A program made the translations under genes and the position numbers. A DNA stretch of 64,000 nt. Origin: Tritrichomonas musculus. Taxonomy: Eukaryota > Parabasalia > Tritrichomonadida > Tritrichomonadidae. The notes under the pieces are model-generated. The model was not told the origin of the DNA. It made no database searches and saw only the letters and a list, made by a program, of their open reading frames with translations. The DNA lies in assembly GCA_039105265.1 (NCBI GenBank), contig JAPFFF010000018.1:682001-746000 (forward strand), written 5' to 3'. Shown here in pieces: positions 1 to 9,463 of the stretch; the first letter of the stretch is position 1, and every line of letters begins with the position of its first letter.

Positions 1-879
1 GTCATACTCATCTAATTGTAATGTAATTTGTTTTTTTGGATGTCTGTGATTGTCTTCTTTTTTAGAGTTAATAACTTTTTTATTTGATTTGTTTTCATTT
101 GATATATTTTCTCGATTTTTTATTCTTGATTTATGTGTAGCATTGTGATGTTTAACAATTTTCCTTTTCTCTTCTTCTTCAAGACTAATGATTGAATTAG
201 CACTTTGGATATTATCGTTTTTATCAAGAGCTGGTTGGTTTAAAGATGGAGTACTTTGATTTGTAGAATTTTTATTTTGTAAATGATCAGAGTCGCTTGA
301 AAAATCTGATTGAAAATTCTGGAAAGATTGGCATGAACTACTTTGAAGAAATTCTTCTGTTAATATTGGTTCTAAAAAAGGATTTGAGACGTCCAAATTT
401 AAAATTGGCTGAGATAAAGGTTTAGATTTTCTTTCTTTGACTAGTTCAGGTAGTTTATTTTGGCTTGATTGTGATAATAAAGCAATACGATCAAGAAATT
501 CTTGAGTTGATAAAAAAACTTTTGATTTATTTAAGAAAAATATTACATGATAGCATGCTACTGGATCTATATGAATGACCCCAAATGAATATGTTTTATA
601 TGTGCACTTAATATATTGATTATTTGGTATTGGATTATTAGTTAAAGAAATTATGCAAATAGAAAAATCGATTTTGTTCCATACATGTTGAGCTGTTTCC
701 AGATTTTCTGTCGAAATTATCAGATATTTCAGATTTTTTAGTGATCTAATAATTGATTGATCAATTTTTTCTGTCTCATGTTTTATTTTATCATGTAATA
801 ATTCATCAAAAAAATCGTTTTGATTTTCAAATACAAAAGATTCGAAACTTTGGCTATTTGAAGAAGCTTTCCCACCCAT
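1..879 (-). CDS. unknown Ser/Asn/Lys-rich protein, cut by left window edge
   Basis: The frame is open from an ATG at 879 to the first base of the window (293 codons, no stop), so the C-terminus lies outside. The protein begins MGGKASSNSQ. A more ordered N-terminal part (about residues 10-150) has mixed hydrophobic and charged segments. It is followed by a low-complexity tail rich in Ser, Asn, Gln and Lys with several basic clusters. The MGGKAS start could be an N-myristoylation signal (Gly at 2, Ser at 6), which would place it on membranes; that is inference from the motif only. No family is recognised. Unlike most neighbours, no TCA-type initiator is obvious within the 40 bases before the ATG. 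Confidence 0.7.
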   Translation of the reverse strand, partial: MGGKASSNSQSFESFVFENQNDFFDELLHDKIKHETEKIDQSIIRSLKNLKYLIISTENLETAQHVWNKIDFSICIISLTNNPIPNNQYIKCTYKTYSFGVIHIDPVACYHVIFFLNKSKVFLSTQEFLDRIALLSQSSQNKLPELVKERKSKPLSQPILNLDVSNPFLEPILTEEFLQSSSCQSFQNFQSDFSSDSDHLQNKNSTNQSTPSLNQPALDKNDNIQSANSIISLEEEEKRKIVKHHNATHKSRIKNRENISNENKSNKKVINSKKEDNHRHPKKQITLQLDEYD

Positions 880-1484
880 TCCAACCGTCCGTTAAGCCTC
901 AATTATTTATTAAACGTGTTTTTAATTGAAATCTATATTGAAATGATTTTTTATAAGTTTACAAAAATCTTCATCAAATATCAAAAGTTTCGAATCTTTT
1001 GTATCAAATTCTACTATTTATAGTTTAAAAAATTACTGCTGCTGCCTGAAAGAAACTTTGCATTTAGTGACTACTTTTATTTTACTTATTACACTTCAAG
1101 ACCAAATGTTTCGTGTGTAATATTGTGCTTTACAAAAAAATTGCAGTATGATCCAAATACAGGAATCTTTAAAAAAAAAAAAAAAAATAAGATTGAATAT
1201 AAAAAATGCAATGACTTAATTATTTTTTATATTAATAGGGTGTAAATGATAATATCAAAGCTATCCAGTACTTTGTTGTTTAAATAATTTGATAACCTTA
1301 TTAAATTGTTAATATTTAAATATTCTTCAAAAAATGATAGCGATAACATTTGGTGCACAAATTTTATTTATATCCCAAGAATAATGATGAGTTCAAAGTA
1401 TTTTGTATGTAATATTAAAGGATTCTTTATAAACAACTCCGCACAAAATAAATCATAACTAATATAATTTATAACCTTCATCTT
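880..1484. other. intergenic, AT-rich
   Basis: About 600 bases with no supported gene. It holds a 17-base A run near 1171-1187 and short AT-rich runs. It separates two minus-strand genes, so it should contain the promoter of the left one and the 3' end of the right one. Confidence 0.5.
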
Positions 1485-2024
1485 CTAACACTTTTTGTAG
1501 AAACATGCATGTAAAATGACTTTATTCTTAGAAGGGAAAGGAATCTCAAATAATAGTAATTTGCCCGGTTCGTTTTTTTTAAGAAGTTCTTGATTTAATT
1601 CATTAACAATTTTTATTAAACTTTTTCCTGCTTTATATGTTCTTTTCTTTTGTATAGGTATAACAATCCAACCTAAAAGCCCTAAGCTTAAAAAAAATAA
1701 AATCAACCATAGCCAAATAGGTATGTATGCCATCTTTAAAACTCCATCTAATTTTCCAATTAATTCAATATATTGGTTCTTGTCGAAAAATGGTGTTAAA
1801 GAGTGAAATCGCTCTAATTCAACTCGAGGTCCAGAAAAAAGAGTAGGTCTTTTGTATTGTATCTCGATTTTTTTAACAAATACATAAGTATTGCCGTCAC
1901 TTGTTTTTATGTTTTGGTTATTTGCATAACTAACAACATTCATTTTGAATAATTTTGTATTTTTGAACTTTTTGAATAAAACATACAAAAGAAAAACGAT
2001 TAAACTCCATTTAAAAATGTACAT
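1485..2024 (-). CDS. small two-pass membrane protein, unknown function
   Basis: 179 residues from an ATG at 2024. There are two hydrophobic segments: one at the extreme N-terminus (about residues 6-18, signal-anchor-like) and one at about 98-124 rich in Leu, Trp and Ile. Between them lies a roughly 75-residue loop with a YVFVKKIEIQYKRP-type beta-strand pattern. After the second segment comes a basic stretch and a short soluble tail ending in KKC. No family is recognised. The start codon lies only 8 bases from the end of the inverted-repeat element at 2033-2827, so the original upstream promoter has probably been pushed about 800 bp away; transcription may now depend on the element or the gene may be silent. 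The frame itself is intact. Confidence 0.65.
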   Translation of the reverse strand: MYIFKWSLIVFLLYVLFKKFKNTKLFKMNVVSYANNQNIKTSDGNTYVFVKKIEIQYKRPTLFSGPRVELERFHSLTPFFDKNQYIELIGKLDGVLKMAYIPIWLWLILFFLSLGLLGWIVIPIQKKRTYKAGKSLIKIVNELNQELLKKNEPGKLLLFEIPFPSKNKVILHACFYKKC

Positions 2025-2032
2025 TTACAATG

Positions 2033-2060
2033 TTAAGGACGTGGTAGGACCAAATATAAT
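2033..2060 (+). repeat. left terminal inverted repeat of the TTAA element
   Basis: 28 bases, identical to the reverse complement of 2800-2827. It sits 8 bases from the ATG of the membrane-protein gene read leftwards. Confidence 0.85.
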
Positions 2061-2799
2061 CTCATTTTTGTATGTAAAATATCTCATTTAATATTTATTA
2101 TCACAAAACTTTATCAATTAAATTGCATTAACATTTAAATATATAATACTATTTTTCCAATAATTTCAAAAATTATCCCAGAAGACAATTTGCTGTCATT
2201 CAATTTTTATGATATCGGACCTGCTGAAGTATAAATTTTTGAATAAAAAAGTAAATGAATTAAAAAAATACTCAATAGGAAATATTCAACAAATGCTTAA
2301 TTTTGATATATTAATAGTTCAAGTGCTACATTTGTGAATTCGCATACTTCTATTCATTTGAAAGTTATGAATTTGGTTAAAACCACTTTTTTTATCACCT
2401 CATTAAAAATGAATTTTAATGTATGCAATAAATAATATTATAGTAAACTTACAAATATCCCAAAATTAAACTCTATTTAAGAAAAAAGTATAACAAAAGT
2501 TTTTCAGAATATTGATGATCTTTAAAATTTTTTTTCAAATTATGTAATTTTGGTCAATAGGAAAAGTGAGCAAGCATGTATATATTTAATAAAAGCCATT
2601 TATTTTTTGATTAATAAAGTCGTTCTGATGTTCTATTCATTTTAATGTCATTTTTAATTTGGATGCTTTTCTTTAATATACCTAGGAGATCTCATTTATT
2701 ATTGATTTATTTTAATAAATATCAAATATATAATATAATAATATATTTTAGAACTACAATAACAAATTATTTAAGGAGATATTTACACATAAAATTCAA

Positions 2800-2827
2800 A
2801 TTATATTTGGTCCTACCACGTCCTTAA
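2800..2827 (-). repeat. right terminal inverted repeat of the TTAA element
   Basis: 28 bases, perfect inverted match to 2033-2060, ending in the TTAA target site. Confidence 0.85.
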
Positions 2828-3067
2828 TGCATTCATAAAAGAAAACTCAATTGTTAAATTAACCCTTTTGATATAACTTTCCAAAGCCACTGTTCAGCTC
2901 TATTAAAATTGATATATATTGTAAAAAACTATTTTATGTATTGAGGATCTGAAAAGTCCATAATTGTTATTTTTTTGTGTGAAATGTAATAAAAACATAA
3001 AAAATAAATAAATAAGCATTATTATAGGTTAAAAAGAAAAAGGAATTTATAATAAATTGCATAAAGT

Positions 3068-3418
3068 TTACTTTCCTTGTAATTTAGCGGCAAGTTTCAA
3101 TGGTATTCTTGCTTTAGAAAATGCATCACCGGTTGGAACAACAATGTAGTCTTCACCATCCTTGAATTCTTTAAGGTCCTTGATGGCTTTGCCTCCTGGT
3201 GTATAAACACCACGGACACCACCACCGCATCCGACTTTAGAAGCAAGAGCAGTGTAAAGTTGTTCTATTTTACGGTATTGAGCTGGGGTGATTAAAACTT
3301 TAACACCATCACAGTTCTTTTCAGCGATGTTCCAGAAATAACCTGCAGGTGGCTTTGTAGCATCTTGATCGAATGCTTTTGGACCGCCTGGACCGACTTT
3401 CTTTGGTGCGCAAGTCAT
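3068..3418 (-). CDS. doublecortin (DCX)-domain protein
   Basis: 116 residues from the ATG at 3418. A longer open frame to 3457 begins with TTG and is unlikely to be used. The protein is essentially one DCX fold: a Gly/Pro-rich N-terminus, a strand pattern around GVKVLITPAQYRKIEQLYT, then the hallmark RGVYTPGGKAIKDLKEFKDG followed by EDYIVVPTGDAF. This matches the DCX signature of a YTPdGk-type turn, an IxxLxxLxDG loop and a YV strand. DCX domains bind microtubules, and single-DCX proteins are frequent in flagellates with large microtubule structures. A cytoskeletal role (pelta-axostyle or flagellar bases) is inference. The start is supported by a good initiator match 12 bases upstream. Confidence 0.85.
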   Translation of the reverse strand: MTCAPKKVGPGGPKAFDQDATKPPAGYFWNIAEKNCDGVKVLITPAQYRKIEQLYTALASKVGCGGGVRGVYTPGGKAIKDLKEFKDGEDYIVVPTGDAFSKARIPLKLAAKLQGK

Positions 3419-3430
3419 GTTTGATATAAA

Positions 3431-3440
3431 AATGAAGTGA
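3431..3440 (-). promoter_or_regulatory. initiator-like element of the DCX gene
   Basis: TCACTTCATT on the minus strand, 12 bases before the ATG at 3418. It resembles the Trichomonas Inr consensus (TCAYTWYTCATTA), which marks transcription starts with very short leaders. It decides between the ATG start and the longer TTG-led frame. Confidence 0.55.
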
Positions 3441-3457
3441 CCATTGTTTTCCAACAA

Positions 3458-3837
3458 ACCGTAGTTTTATGTCATTAATTATTTTCATTCATTTCTGAAA
3501 TATTTGAGCTTTTTGAATAAGGTTAAATCAATTAATATCAAACGTTCTTTTTACAACAAAAACCTTTAACATCACATCACCGAAATATAAATTTTGATCG
3601 TTTTTTTGATTTACCTGATCTAACGAATAAAAAAAAGATAAAAACAAACAATCATTTAGATATGTAATACCCATATTTAATATTGTTTTTTTTTTTGGTT
3701 ATTATGTTCATTTTAATAAAAAATCATACAAATTAGTGAAAATTAAACAATTTGTTTTTTGCTATTGATAGCATTATTACATGTGCAAGCGTTTAATTTC
3801 CGTCAGCGATCTGAGGATAGCAATTTGGTTTAAGTCA
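3458..3837. other. intergenic, AT-rich
   Basis: About 380 bases between two minus-strand genes. It has a T run near 3690 and no supported gene or RNA. Confidence 0.5.
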
Positions 3838-5199
3838 TTACGAAGCGAACAATGAATTATAATATAATTTTAGGCTTTTAACCAGTGCCTGCGTGTCGAG
3901 GTTAATATCAACTTGATGAGCTGGGATTACTGGTGGGGTTGCTATATATTCTGTGGCAATTCTTTCAGCTACTTGCATAAATAATTTTGAATCGTTGGCT
4001 TCAAGATAATCACGATTAGTTAATTTGGATCTACCACTATGTACTGCTTGTAATCTGTCACGGAGTAACTTGCTATCGCTGCATTTAGCAATAGCAGATT
4101 GATAAATTTTGAGAGAGTTTTCTTTATCTTCTTGCAATTCAAAAATCAATCCTAGGTTTGCCCATGCTTCAACAAGCTCACTGTTTAAATACAATGCTCG
4201 CTGAAAGGCAATAACTGCGTCTTGCATCTGATCATTTTTGAAATAAAGTACTCCAAGACCGCACCAAAACAATGGTGATTCACTCCAATAAGAAATGCAA
4301 TTGTTGTAAAGATCATAAGCTGTATGCATATCTTGCCTTTTCATTGCAATTCGAGCCATTACAAATTTTAGTGTTGGATCTAAAGGATCAAATGAATTAA
4401 TAATTGATTCAGCCATTTCAAATAAATTATTATCATTCTGAAGTGAGAGAAACCAGCAGTACTGTTGAATAAGTTGAGGATTATTGCGATATTTACTATA
4501 AAGATTACTATAACATTGTTTAGCTTTTTCATTTTCACCCATTAATTGATACGTGTATGCAATTTGAAATTCAATATCATCTTCAGCAAGATTAGATGGA
4601 ATATTTCTCGTTGATATCAGTGATTTTAGTTTTTTTAACGATTCATCATAATGTTGTAGCGAACGATGCACAAGTGCAATTCGAAATTTTAAATCTGAAA
4701 TTTGTTGTAAATTCGGAGCAATTTCAGCTGCTTTTGAGAGATATTTAAGTGCAGCTTTATTATATTTAAAGTGTTGATAAATGGATCCAATGCAATACCA
4801 AAAATAAGCGTCATCAATATTCTCATTTGTATTTAGTCGTAAAACATTTGAATATGCTGAATATGCGTTCGGAAAATCTCCAAGAAGGAGATAACAATGG
4901 CCAACTTTAATCCATGAAGAAAGATTTTCAGGATCTTTTTCAATACGATTTGAGATTTCATTTAATACCCTAGTGATCTCATCGATTGCCGCTTTTGCAT
5001 TTGGCGTTTGAGTTTCAGATACTGAATTAATTTTTTGATTAGTTGGATTATAAGAGATTAGTCGTCTAAAAGCGTAGTCAGAATATTCTTTCTGATTAAA
5101 TAAATTTGTTACTTCATAAATAGACTCCCAACTTTGCTCTATTTCAGTATTTGCATTTTCAATTGCTTTTGTCACGCTCCGTGAAATTTCTTCTAGCAT
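3838..5199 (-). CDS. Cyc8/Ssn6-like TPR protein (putative general corepressor subunit)
   Basis: 453 residues from ATG 5199; the longer frame to 5259 starts with TTG. About ten tetratricopeptide repeats fill residues 75-390, for example YFWYCIGSIYQHFKYNKAAL, IALVHRSLQHYDESL, FQIAYTYQLMGENEKA and FWCGLGVLYFKNDQMQDAVI. The order, the FWCGLGVLY and AWANLGLIFELQ repeats, and the closing RDRLQAVHSG segment follow yeast Cyc8/Ssn6 and the TPR part of UTX/UTY. In other eukaryotes Cyc8 partners Tup1 and is recruited by DNA-binding repressors in the nucleus. It is shorter than fungal Cyc8 (no Gln-rich tail). Family assignment is from repeat sequence; corepressor function is inference. The leader GACATTCCATTTTTT just before the ATG looks initiator-like. 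Confidence 0.75.
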   Translation of the reverse strand: MLEEISRSVTKAIENANTEIEQSWESIYEVTNLFNQKEYSDYAFRRLISYNPTNQKINSVSETQTPNAKAAIDEITRVLNEISNRIEKDPENLSSWIKVGHCYLLLGDFPNAYSAYSNVLRLNTNENIDDAYFWYCIGSIYQHFKYNKAALKYLSKAAEIAPNLQQISDLKFRIALVHRSLQHYDESLKKLKSLISTRNIPSNLAEDDIEFQIAYTYQLMGENEKAKQCYSNLYSKYRNNPQLIQQYCWFLSLQNDNNLFEMAESIINSFDPLDPTLKFVMARIAMKRQDMHTAYDLYNNCISYWSESPLFWCGLGVLYFKNDQMQDAVIAFQRALYLNSELVEAWANLGLIFELQEDKENSLKIYQSAIAKCSDSKLLRDRLQAVHSGRSKLTNRDYLEANDSKLFMQVAERIATEYIATPPVIPAHQVDINLDTQALVKSLKLYYNSLFAS

Positions 5200-6228
5200 A
5201 AAAAATGGAATGTCAACGATTGTTCTTCCTTTTAAATTCAAAATTGATAATACTATCAAATATTTTTGGATTTGAAAAGTAAGAGATTATTCAGGAAAAA
5301 TCTTTAATTTAAATAAAAAGAAACAAAATCTATAAAAAATCAAGATAATAATAAAAGAGGAAAAAAGGCATTCAAATAATTGAATTGATCTTAACCACTA
5401 TATGGTTGAACTGAAAAAAAAAAATTGAATTGAATTATCCTCTTTTTCAAAGCAAAGAGAGAAAACTTAGCAAAAAGAGGGGAAAAATAAATTGATGCAC
5501 AAATGTAATACTTTTTTAATTTGACCTATGGACGTTTATTATTTGAGAAGATCGCTCTCACAGAAAAAGTTAATATTTGAGGTGTCTGTTTCTGACAATT
5601 ATTTTACAATTATATTCAATTTAAGTGATATGTAAAATGAATTGGATAATTAAAATATACAATTTTCTTGAAATTCAACGATTAAAGATTTGATAGTTTT
5701 CAATTTCAAGATATAATAAACTCTTTTTTCATTGTTTTCAACTTTTTTAGATGAAAATGGTATATATTTTAAATCTAGGGATTATTCTTATTTTTAAAAC
5801 TGATTATTTATATCAATTAAATTCTACAAATATTAAATGATATAATTTTTATAAATATTCATAAATATATTTGTCAAATATATCCATTTTATCAATATAT
5901 TCATATATTTATTGGAACAGATATATCTTCTCAATTTTTGATTTTCAATAACAAAAATATTTATATCTCGTTTTATATTCATTTAAACAGTAATATTCAT
6001 AAATATTGAATAAATACAAGTATCAAATATATAGTAAAAATATTTTTTAGTCATTGAATATTTAATCTATGAAATATTTTTAAAATATTTTATTTTATTT
6101 TTGAAAACAAATTTTTAACTTTTGATAAAAACTTTTTTTATGAATTTTGATTTTTATTTTTAATTATAAATAAAGAAGAAAATAATCATAAAATCCATGA
6201 AAAAAGAAATGCAATTATTGAATGCTCT

Positions 6229-6282
6229 ATTGAATTCAATAGAATTAAATTCAAATAAATTGAATTCAATAGAATTAAATTC
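6229..6282. repeat. tandem 24-base repeat with palindromic core, period 30
   Basis: The same 24 bases occur at 6229-6252 and 6259-6282. Each begins with the palindrome ATTGAATTCAAT followed by AGAATTAAATTC. Confidence 0.8.
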
Positions 6283-6458
6283 TATTTATTTAAAAAATAA
6301 TATTCTTTAAAAAATATAAATATCCTGGAAAAAAAAATTTTATGTCCATCATTAAAAGAAAATTTACTTTTAACAGAAAAAATAATTAATAAATTAGTAT
6401 TTGATAAAGATTTTTTTATCTATTATCATAAAGTACAGCGCAAAGAAGTAAGAAAAAG

Positions 6459-6524
6459 ACCTTTCATTTTTACAATAATAAACAAGCTAAAAATGAGATA
6501 AAAACCTTTCATTTTTACAATAAT
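6459..6524. repeat. 21-base direct repeat, two copies 45 bases apart
   Basis: acctttcatttttacaataa (plus t) occurs at 6459-6479 and 6504-6524. It may be a slippage or small duplication product. Confidence 0.75.
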
Positions 6525-7499
6525 TTAAATAAATAGAAAAAAACATGAAATTTATTCATTAATTTGTATGCATAAATAATTTTTAAAGTTTAGATATATT
6601 ATAAAAATGCATTGTTATAAATAAAAATGATCGTTTTAGTAAAATATAAAGGTCAATTTTTTATTTTTTTTAATTGAATTTTTAAAATGCAAATTTCTTT
6701 TTAATAAATCGGTAAGGGTATTTTATATTATGATATTTCTTTTTAATATAATTTTTAAAGTACATAAATATCAATTTCATCAATTTTCGAAATAAACCCC
6801 TTTCGTTGGGAGACCTCTACCTTCTTTAATTAGTTGAATATCTATATATAAAAATAGCAGAAGATCAGCGATAAATAGGCTGATGACTGATTTTATTCAA
6901 AATTAGTGTCAAAAAAAATTGCGGTTACGTAACGTACTACATTTGTACCTTAATTAGTGTGTCAATTGGCGTTGCCCCAATCATGAAAAACTAATCAATG
7001 AATATAATAAACATCAATTCTTTTACTTTAAAATAAAAGTAGGCTTGTTATTTTGAGAATCGATATCCAAAACGTCACTTTTTTACATCTGATACTCGAT
7101 TATCAGTTTAAAAATCTGATATCGAGATTATGAAATGTCATGATATAAGATATGAGATGTGATATAAAAAATTGTAAACTTGATATCAATTACTTAAATC
7201 TTCAATGTGACAAATGGTTAAAACTCAATCTTATTATTCCTAATTCTTGAATTATACTGATAACAAAGGTGGCGAACTCGGATGATTATTATTCCTTGCT
7301 TTTTGTTAGATTCAACATGGAGTTTGTCTTCAGGATATGTGACTTCTATACTCCCAGGTTGCATTTTTCTCACAAGTGTACCGTTAGCTTTGGCATTTGG
7401 GCACCACGAATGCAAAATTTTACTTCTACTAGTAAGCTCTTTCAAAAATGAATTAACGATGGGAATTGATACTGCGTCATTAACAAGTCTCTAGAGAGT

Positions 7500-8191
7500 A
7501 AAAAATGATGAAAATAAAGATTTCAAATTTTCAATTGATAAAGAGACTAAAAACGCAATTCAGATACAAAGCTTGAAATTGTTTGGTGCCTATTAAATGA
7601 AACAAAATAAATAACGCTTAAAGAAAATGAGGTATTATTACCTGATAGTTTTGTGCTTCATGATTTACAAGCAAAATACTTCCTCGCAATTTTTTTTTTG
7701 CAACCTCTTGACTGGCGTTTACCAATCATGGTCACTCAAGTAATTAAATCTATACCTGGTTATATAGCATTAAATGAATATCAAGATATCCAAACAATCA
7801 TAGGTATTTTTTCGGCCTGTTATATCGCTTTTTATGGGCTTTTGAAAGTTATAAATTAATGATTGCTGATGTCCTTAATTATAAAGTTAAGCTTGGAAAA
7901 GATTGTGACAGATTTTCTTCTCAAACATTAATGGTTGATTTAAAGATATTTGATCAAGTTCTCAAAGATCAAACAACATGGGGAGATGCGGGATATTTAT
8001 CAACACAAAAAATTCTGTTATACTTTTTGAAAAGAACAAAAAATCTGCTGGGTTTTAAGTTCTATTATATTCCTTGATAATTGAAGTATTTAGAAATGTT
8101 TATTTAAATAGTGAGAGTCGTTTAATGCTAGCAGATTTATACATTTTCATGGTAAAAGAGCCCAATGAAAAAATATTGGTTTCGAGATATA
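7500..8191. pseudogene. decayed coding remnant left of the mariner, unknown family
   Basis: Short open stretches abut in shifted plus-strand frames (about 7653-7859, 7859-8077 and 8101-8190). They have protein-like composition, e.g. LPDSFVLHDLQAKYFLAIF, CDRFSSQTLMVDLKIFDQVL and SRLMLADLYIFMVKEPNEK, but stops and frame changes interrupt them. No family is recognised; an old transposase is possible. The mariner at 8192 sits inside this remnant. Strand is uncertain because the opposite strand is also fairly open. Confidence 0.3.
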
Positions 8192-8219
8192 AGGTGTCCA
8201 ACTCAGGGTGTAGCATCTC
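8192..8219 (+). repeat. mariner terminal inverted repeat (3' side of the transposase)
   Basis: Inverted counterpart of 9434-9461, with two differences. Confidence 0.85.
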
Positions 8220-8268
8220 AAAAACAAAATAATAAAAGAAGATAATAATATAAAATTTTAATTGTTTA

Positions 8269-9263
8269 TTAAATATAATTACCATCTGTATCAATTACTT
8301 TTTGTAATCTTTTTTCCCATTCCAAAAAAACTTCTCTTAAAGTCTCCTTTTGAATTTCATCCCAGATTTGTCTAATCGCATCAAGAAGTTCTTCTCTTGT
8401 ATTAAATGAACAACCTTGAAGCTTATCTTTAGTGTATTCAAAAAGAAAGAAATCAGACTGAGTGATATCCGGTGAATAGGGAGGATGAGGTACTTTATTT
8501 AACCTGTTCAGCTCCATATATTGAATGCTCTTATTCGAAATATTCGGACGCGCATTATCGAAATGCAGATTTAATCTTCTTCCATCTCGATCTGGAAAAG
8601 CAGTTCCACGTTTGTTTAGTTTCTCTAATATATTATTTATAAAATAATCAGCTGTAAATGTAACACCTTTTGGAAGACCAACAACCAATGCAAATCCATT
8701 TTGATTCCAAAAAACTGAAACAAGAACTTTTTCATCTCCGATCATTTTTTTGGAACGTTTTTGAGGCTCATCTCCTTATTCAACTCACATTCTTTCATGT
8801 TCATAGCTTAAATAAAACCATGACACATCTCCAGTTAAAAAATATTTCCAACAGTGATGCTTTGCTGACCTGAGAGTTTTTAAGAGCTGTTTTGAAATTG
8901 ATATACGTTTAGCTTTTTGTTCGTCCGTTTAGTTGTGGGGAACCCATTTTAGGTTCATGTTTTTGAAGTTAAGAATAACAGTTAAATGATAATGAACAGT
9001 ACTTTTCGGAATGCCTGCTATCTGAGCTATTTGTCTTAATGAAGCAAATGGCTGTTCATCAAGTACATCCAAAATTATTTGATCAACTTTGTCAAGAACG
9101 TTTAAATTTTCATCTTTTTCTGGTAGATTGCTAGATGCTTTGTGATTGTTGAATACTTCATAGCGATTTCACCCAATGTATCTTTCATTTCTTTTTCAAT
9201 AACAGTTGGAGATTTGCCCTGCATGCTGAGAAAAATAACAATTGACCTTTGATCAATTTCCAT
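8269..9263 (-). pseudogene. mariner transposase, D,D34D, broken by frameshift and stops
   Basis: The frame starts at ATG 9263 (MEIDQRSIVIFLSMQGKSP, an N-terminal helix-turn-helix region). It is lost by a frameshift at about 9130-9150. A TGA replaces a Trp codon at about 8788 and a nearby TAA follows. The last 158 codons (8745-8269) are intact. The catalytic triad is still visible: LTGDVSW, then HFDNARPN, then SPDITQSDFFLF with exactly 34 residues between the second and third Asp. The motif VLVSVFWNQNGFALVVGLPK is typical of Tvmar/mariner transposases. The protein would cut and paste the element at TA sites; this copy cannot make a full protein. Confidence 0.85.
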
Positions 9264-9433
9264 TTTGATTATAAAAAATCAGAAATTTTGAATTTTTAAT
9301 TTTACTCATAATAATCCATATATATTTTTTGAAATGCATGTTTTCCAAACATATGAGAAAATATCATATATGCATAGTTTTATTCAAAGATTATATTCAA
9401 CTTATTTGTTAATTTGTATCTTGTTCCTATTAA

Positions 9434-9461
9434 GAGATGCTACACCTTGAGTTGGACACCC
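9434..9461 (-). repeat. mariner terminal inverted repeat (5' side of the transposase)
   Basis: GAGATGCTACACCTTGAGTT... ends at 9461, followed by TA. Confidence 0.85.
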
Positions 9462-9463
9462 TA

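Larger units (their letters stand above)
2033..2827. mobile_element. 795-bp MITE-like element with 28-bp terminal inverted repeats and TTAA ends
   Basis: The two ends are perfect inverted copies of 28 bases (2033-2060 and 2800-2827), starting TTAAGGACGTGGTAGGACC and continuing with an AT run. The outermost TTAA is present at both ends, fitting a TTAA target duplication as used by piggyBac and Kolobok elements. The interior is AT-rich; the only open frame (60 codons, running into the right repeat) looks spurious. It is therefore a non-autonomous DNA element. The perfect repeats suggest recent movement. Confidence 0.75.
5200..7217. other. gene-poor AT-rich region
   Basis: About 2 kb without a supported gene. 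It holds many ATATTCATAAATAT-like stretches (5850-6060), a tandem 24-base repeat (6229-6282), and a 21-base direct repeat acctttcatttttacaataa (6459 and 6504). At about 6910-6930 there is a slightly GC-richer patch with a GTTACGTAAC palindrome. Confidence 0.5.
8192..9461 (-). mobile_element. mariner (Tvmar-like) element, 1270 bp, TA target duplication
   Basis: 28-bp terminal inverted repeats lie at 8192-8219 (reading aggtgtccaactcagggtgt...) and 9434-9461, differing at only two positions. TA lies directly outside both ends (8190-8191 and 9462-9463), as expected for Tc1/mariner. The length is close to the roughly 1.3 kb of Trichomonas mariner elements. The transposase is on the minus strand and broken, so the copy is non-autonomous. 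The nearly matching ends suggest moderately recent insertion. Confidence 0.9.

Noticed and set aside
2645-2827. 60-codon frame inside the TTAA element
   Set aside because: Runs into the terminal repeat, has no recognisable domain and is expected by chance in such AT-rich DNA.
5200-5259. Longer N-terminus for the Cyc8-like protein
   Set aside because: It would start with TTG; the ATG at 5199 has an initiator-like leader.
7218-7494. Overlapping short frames on both strands
   Set aside because: They are mutually antisense, short and match no family; left as unassigned remnants.
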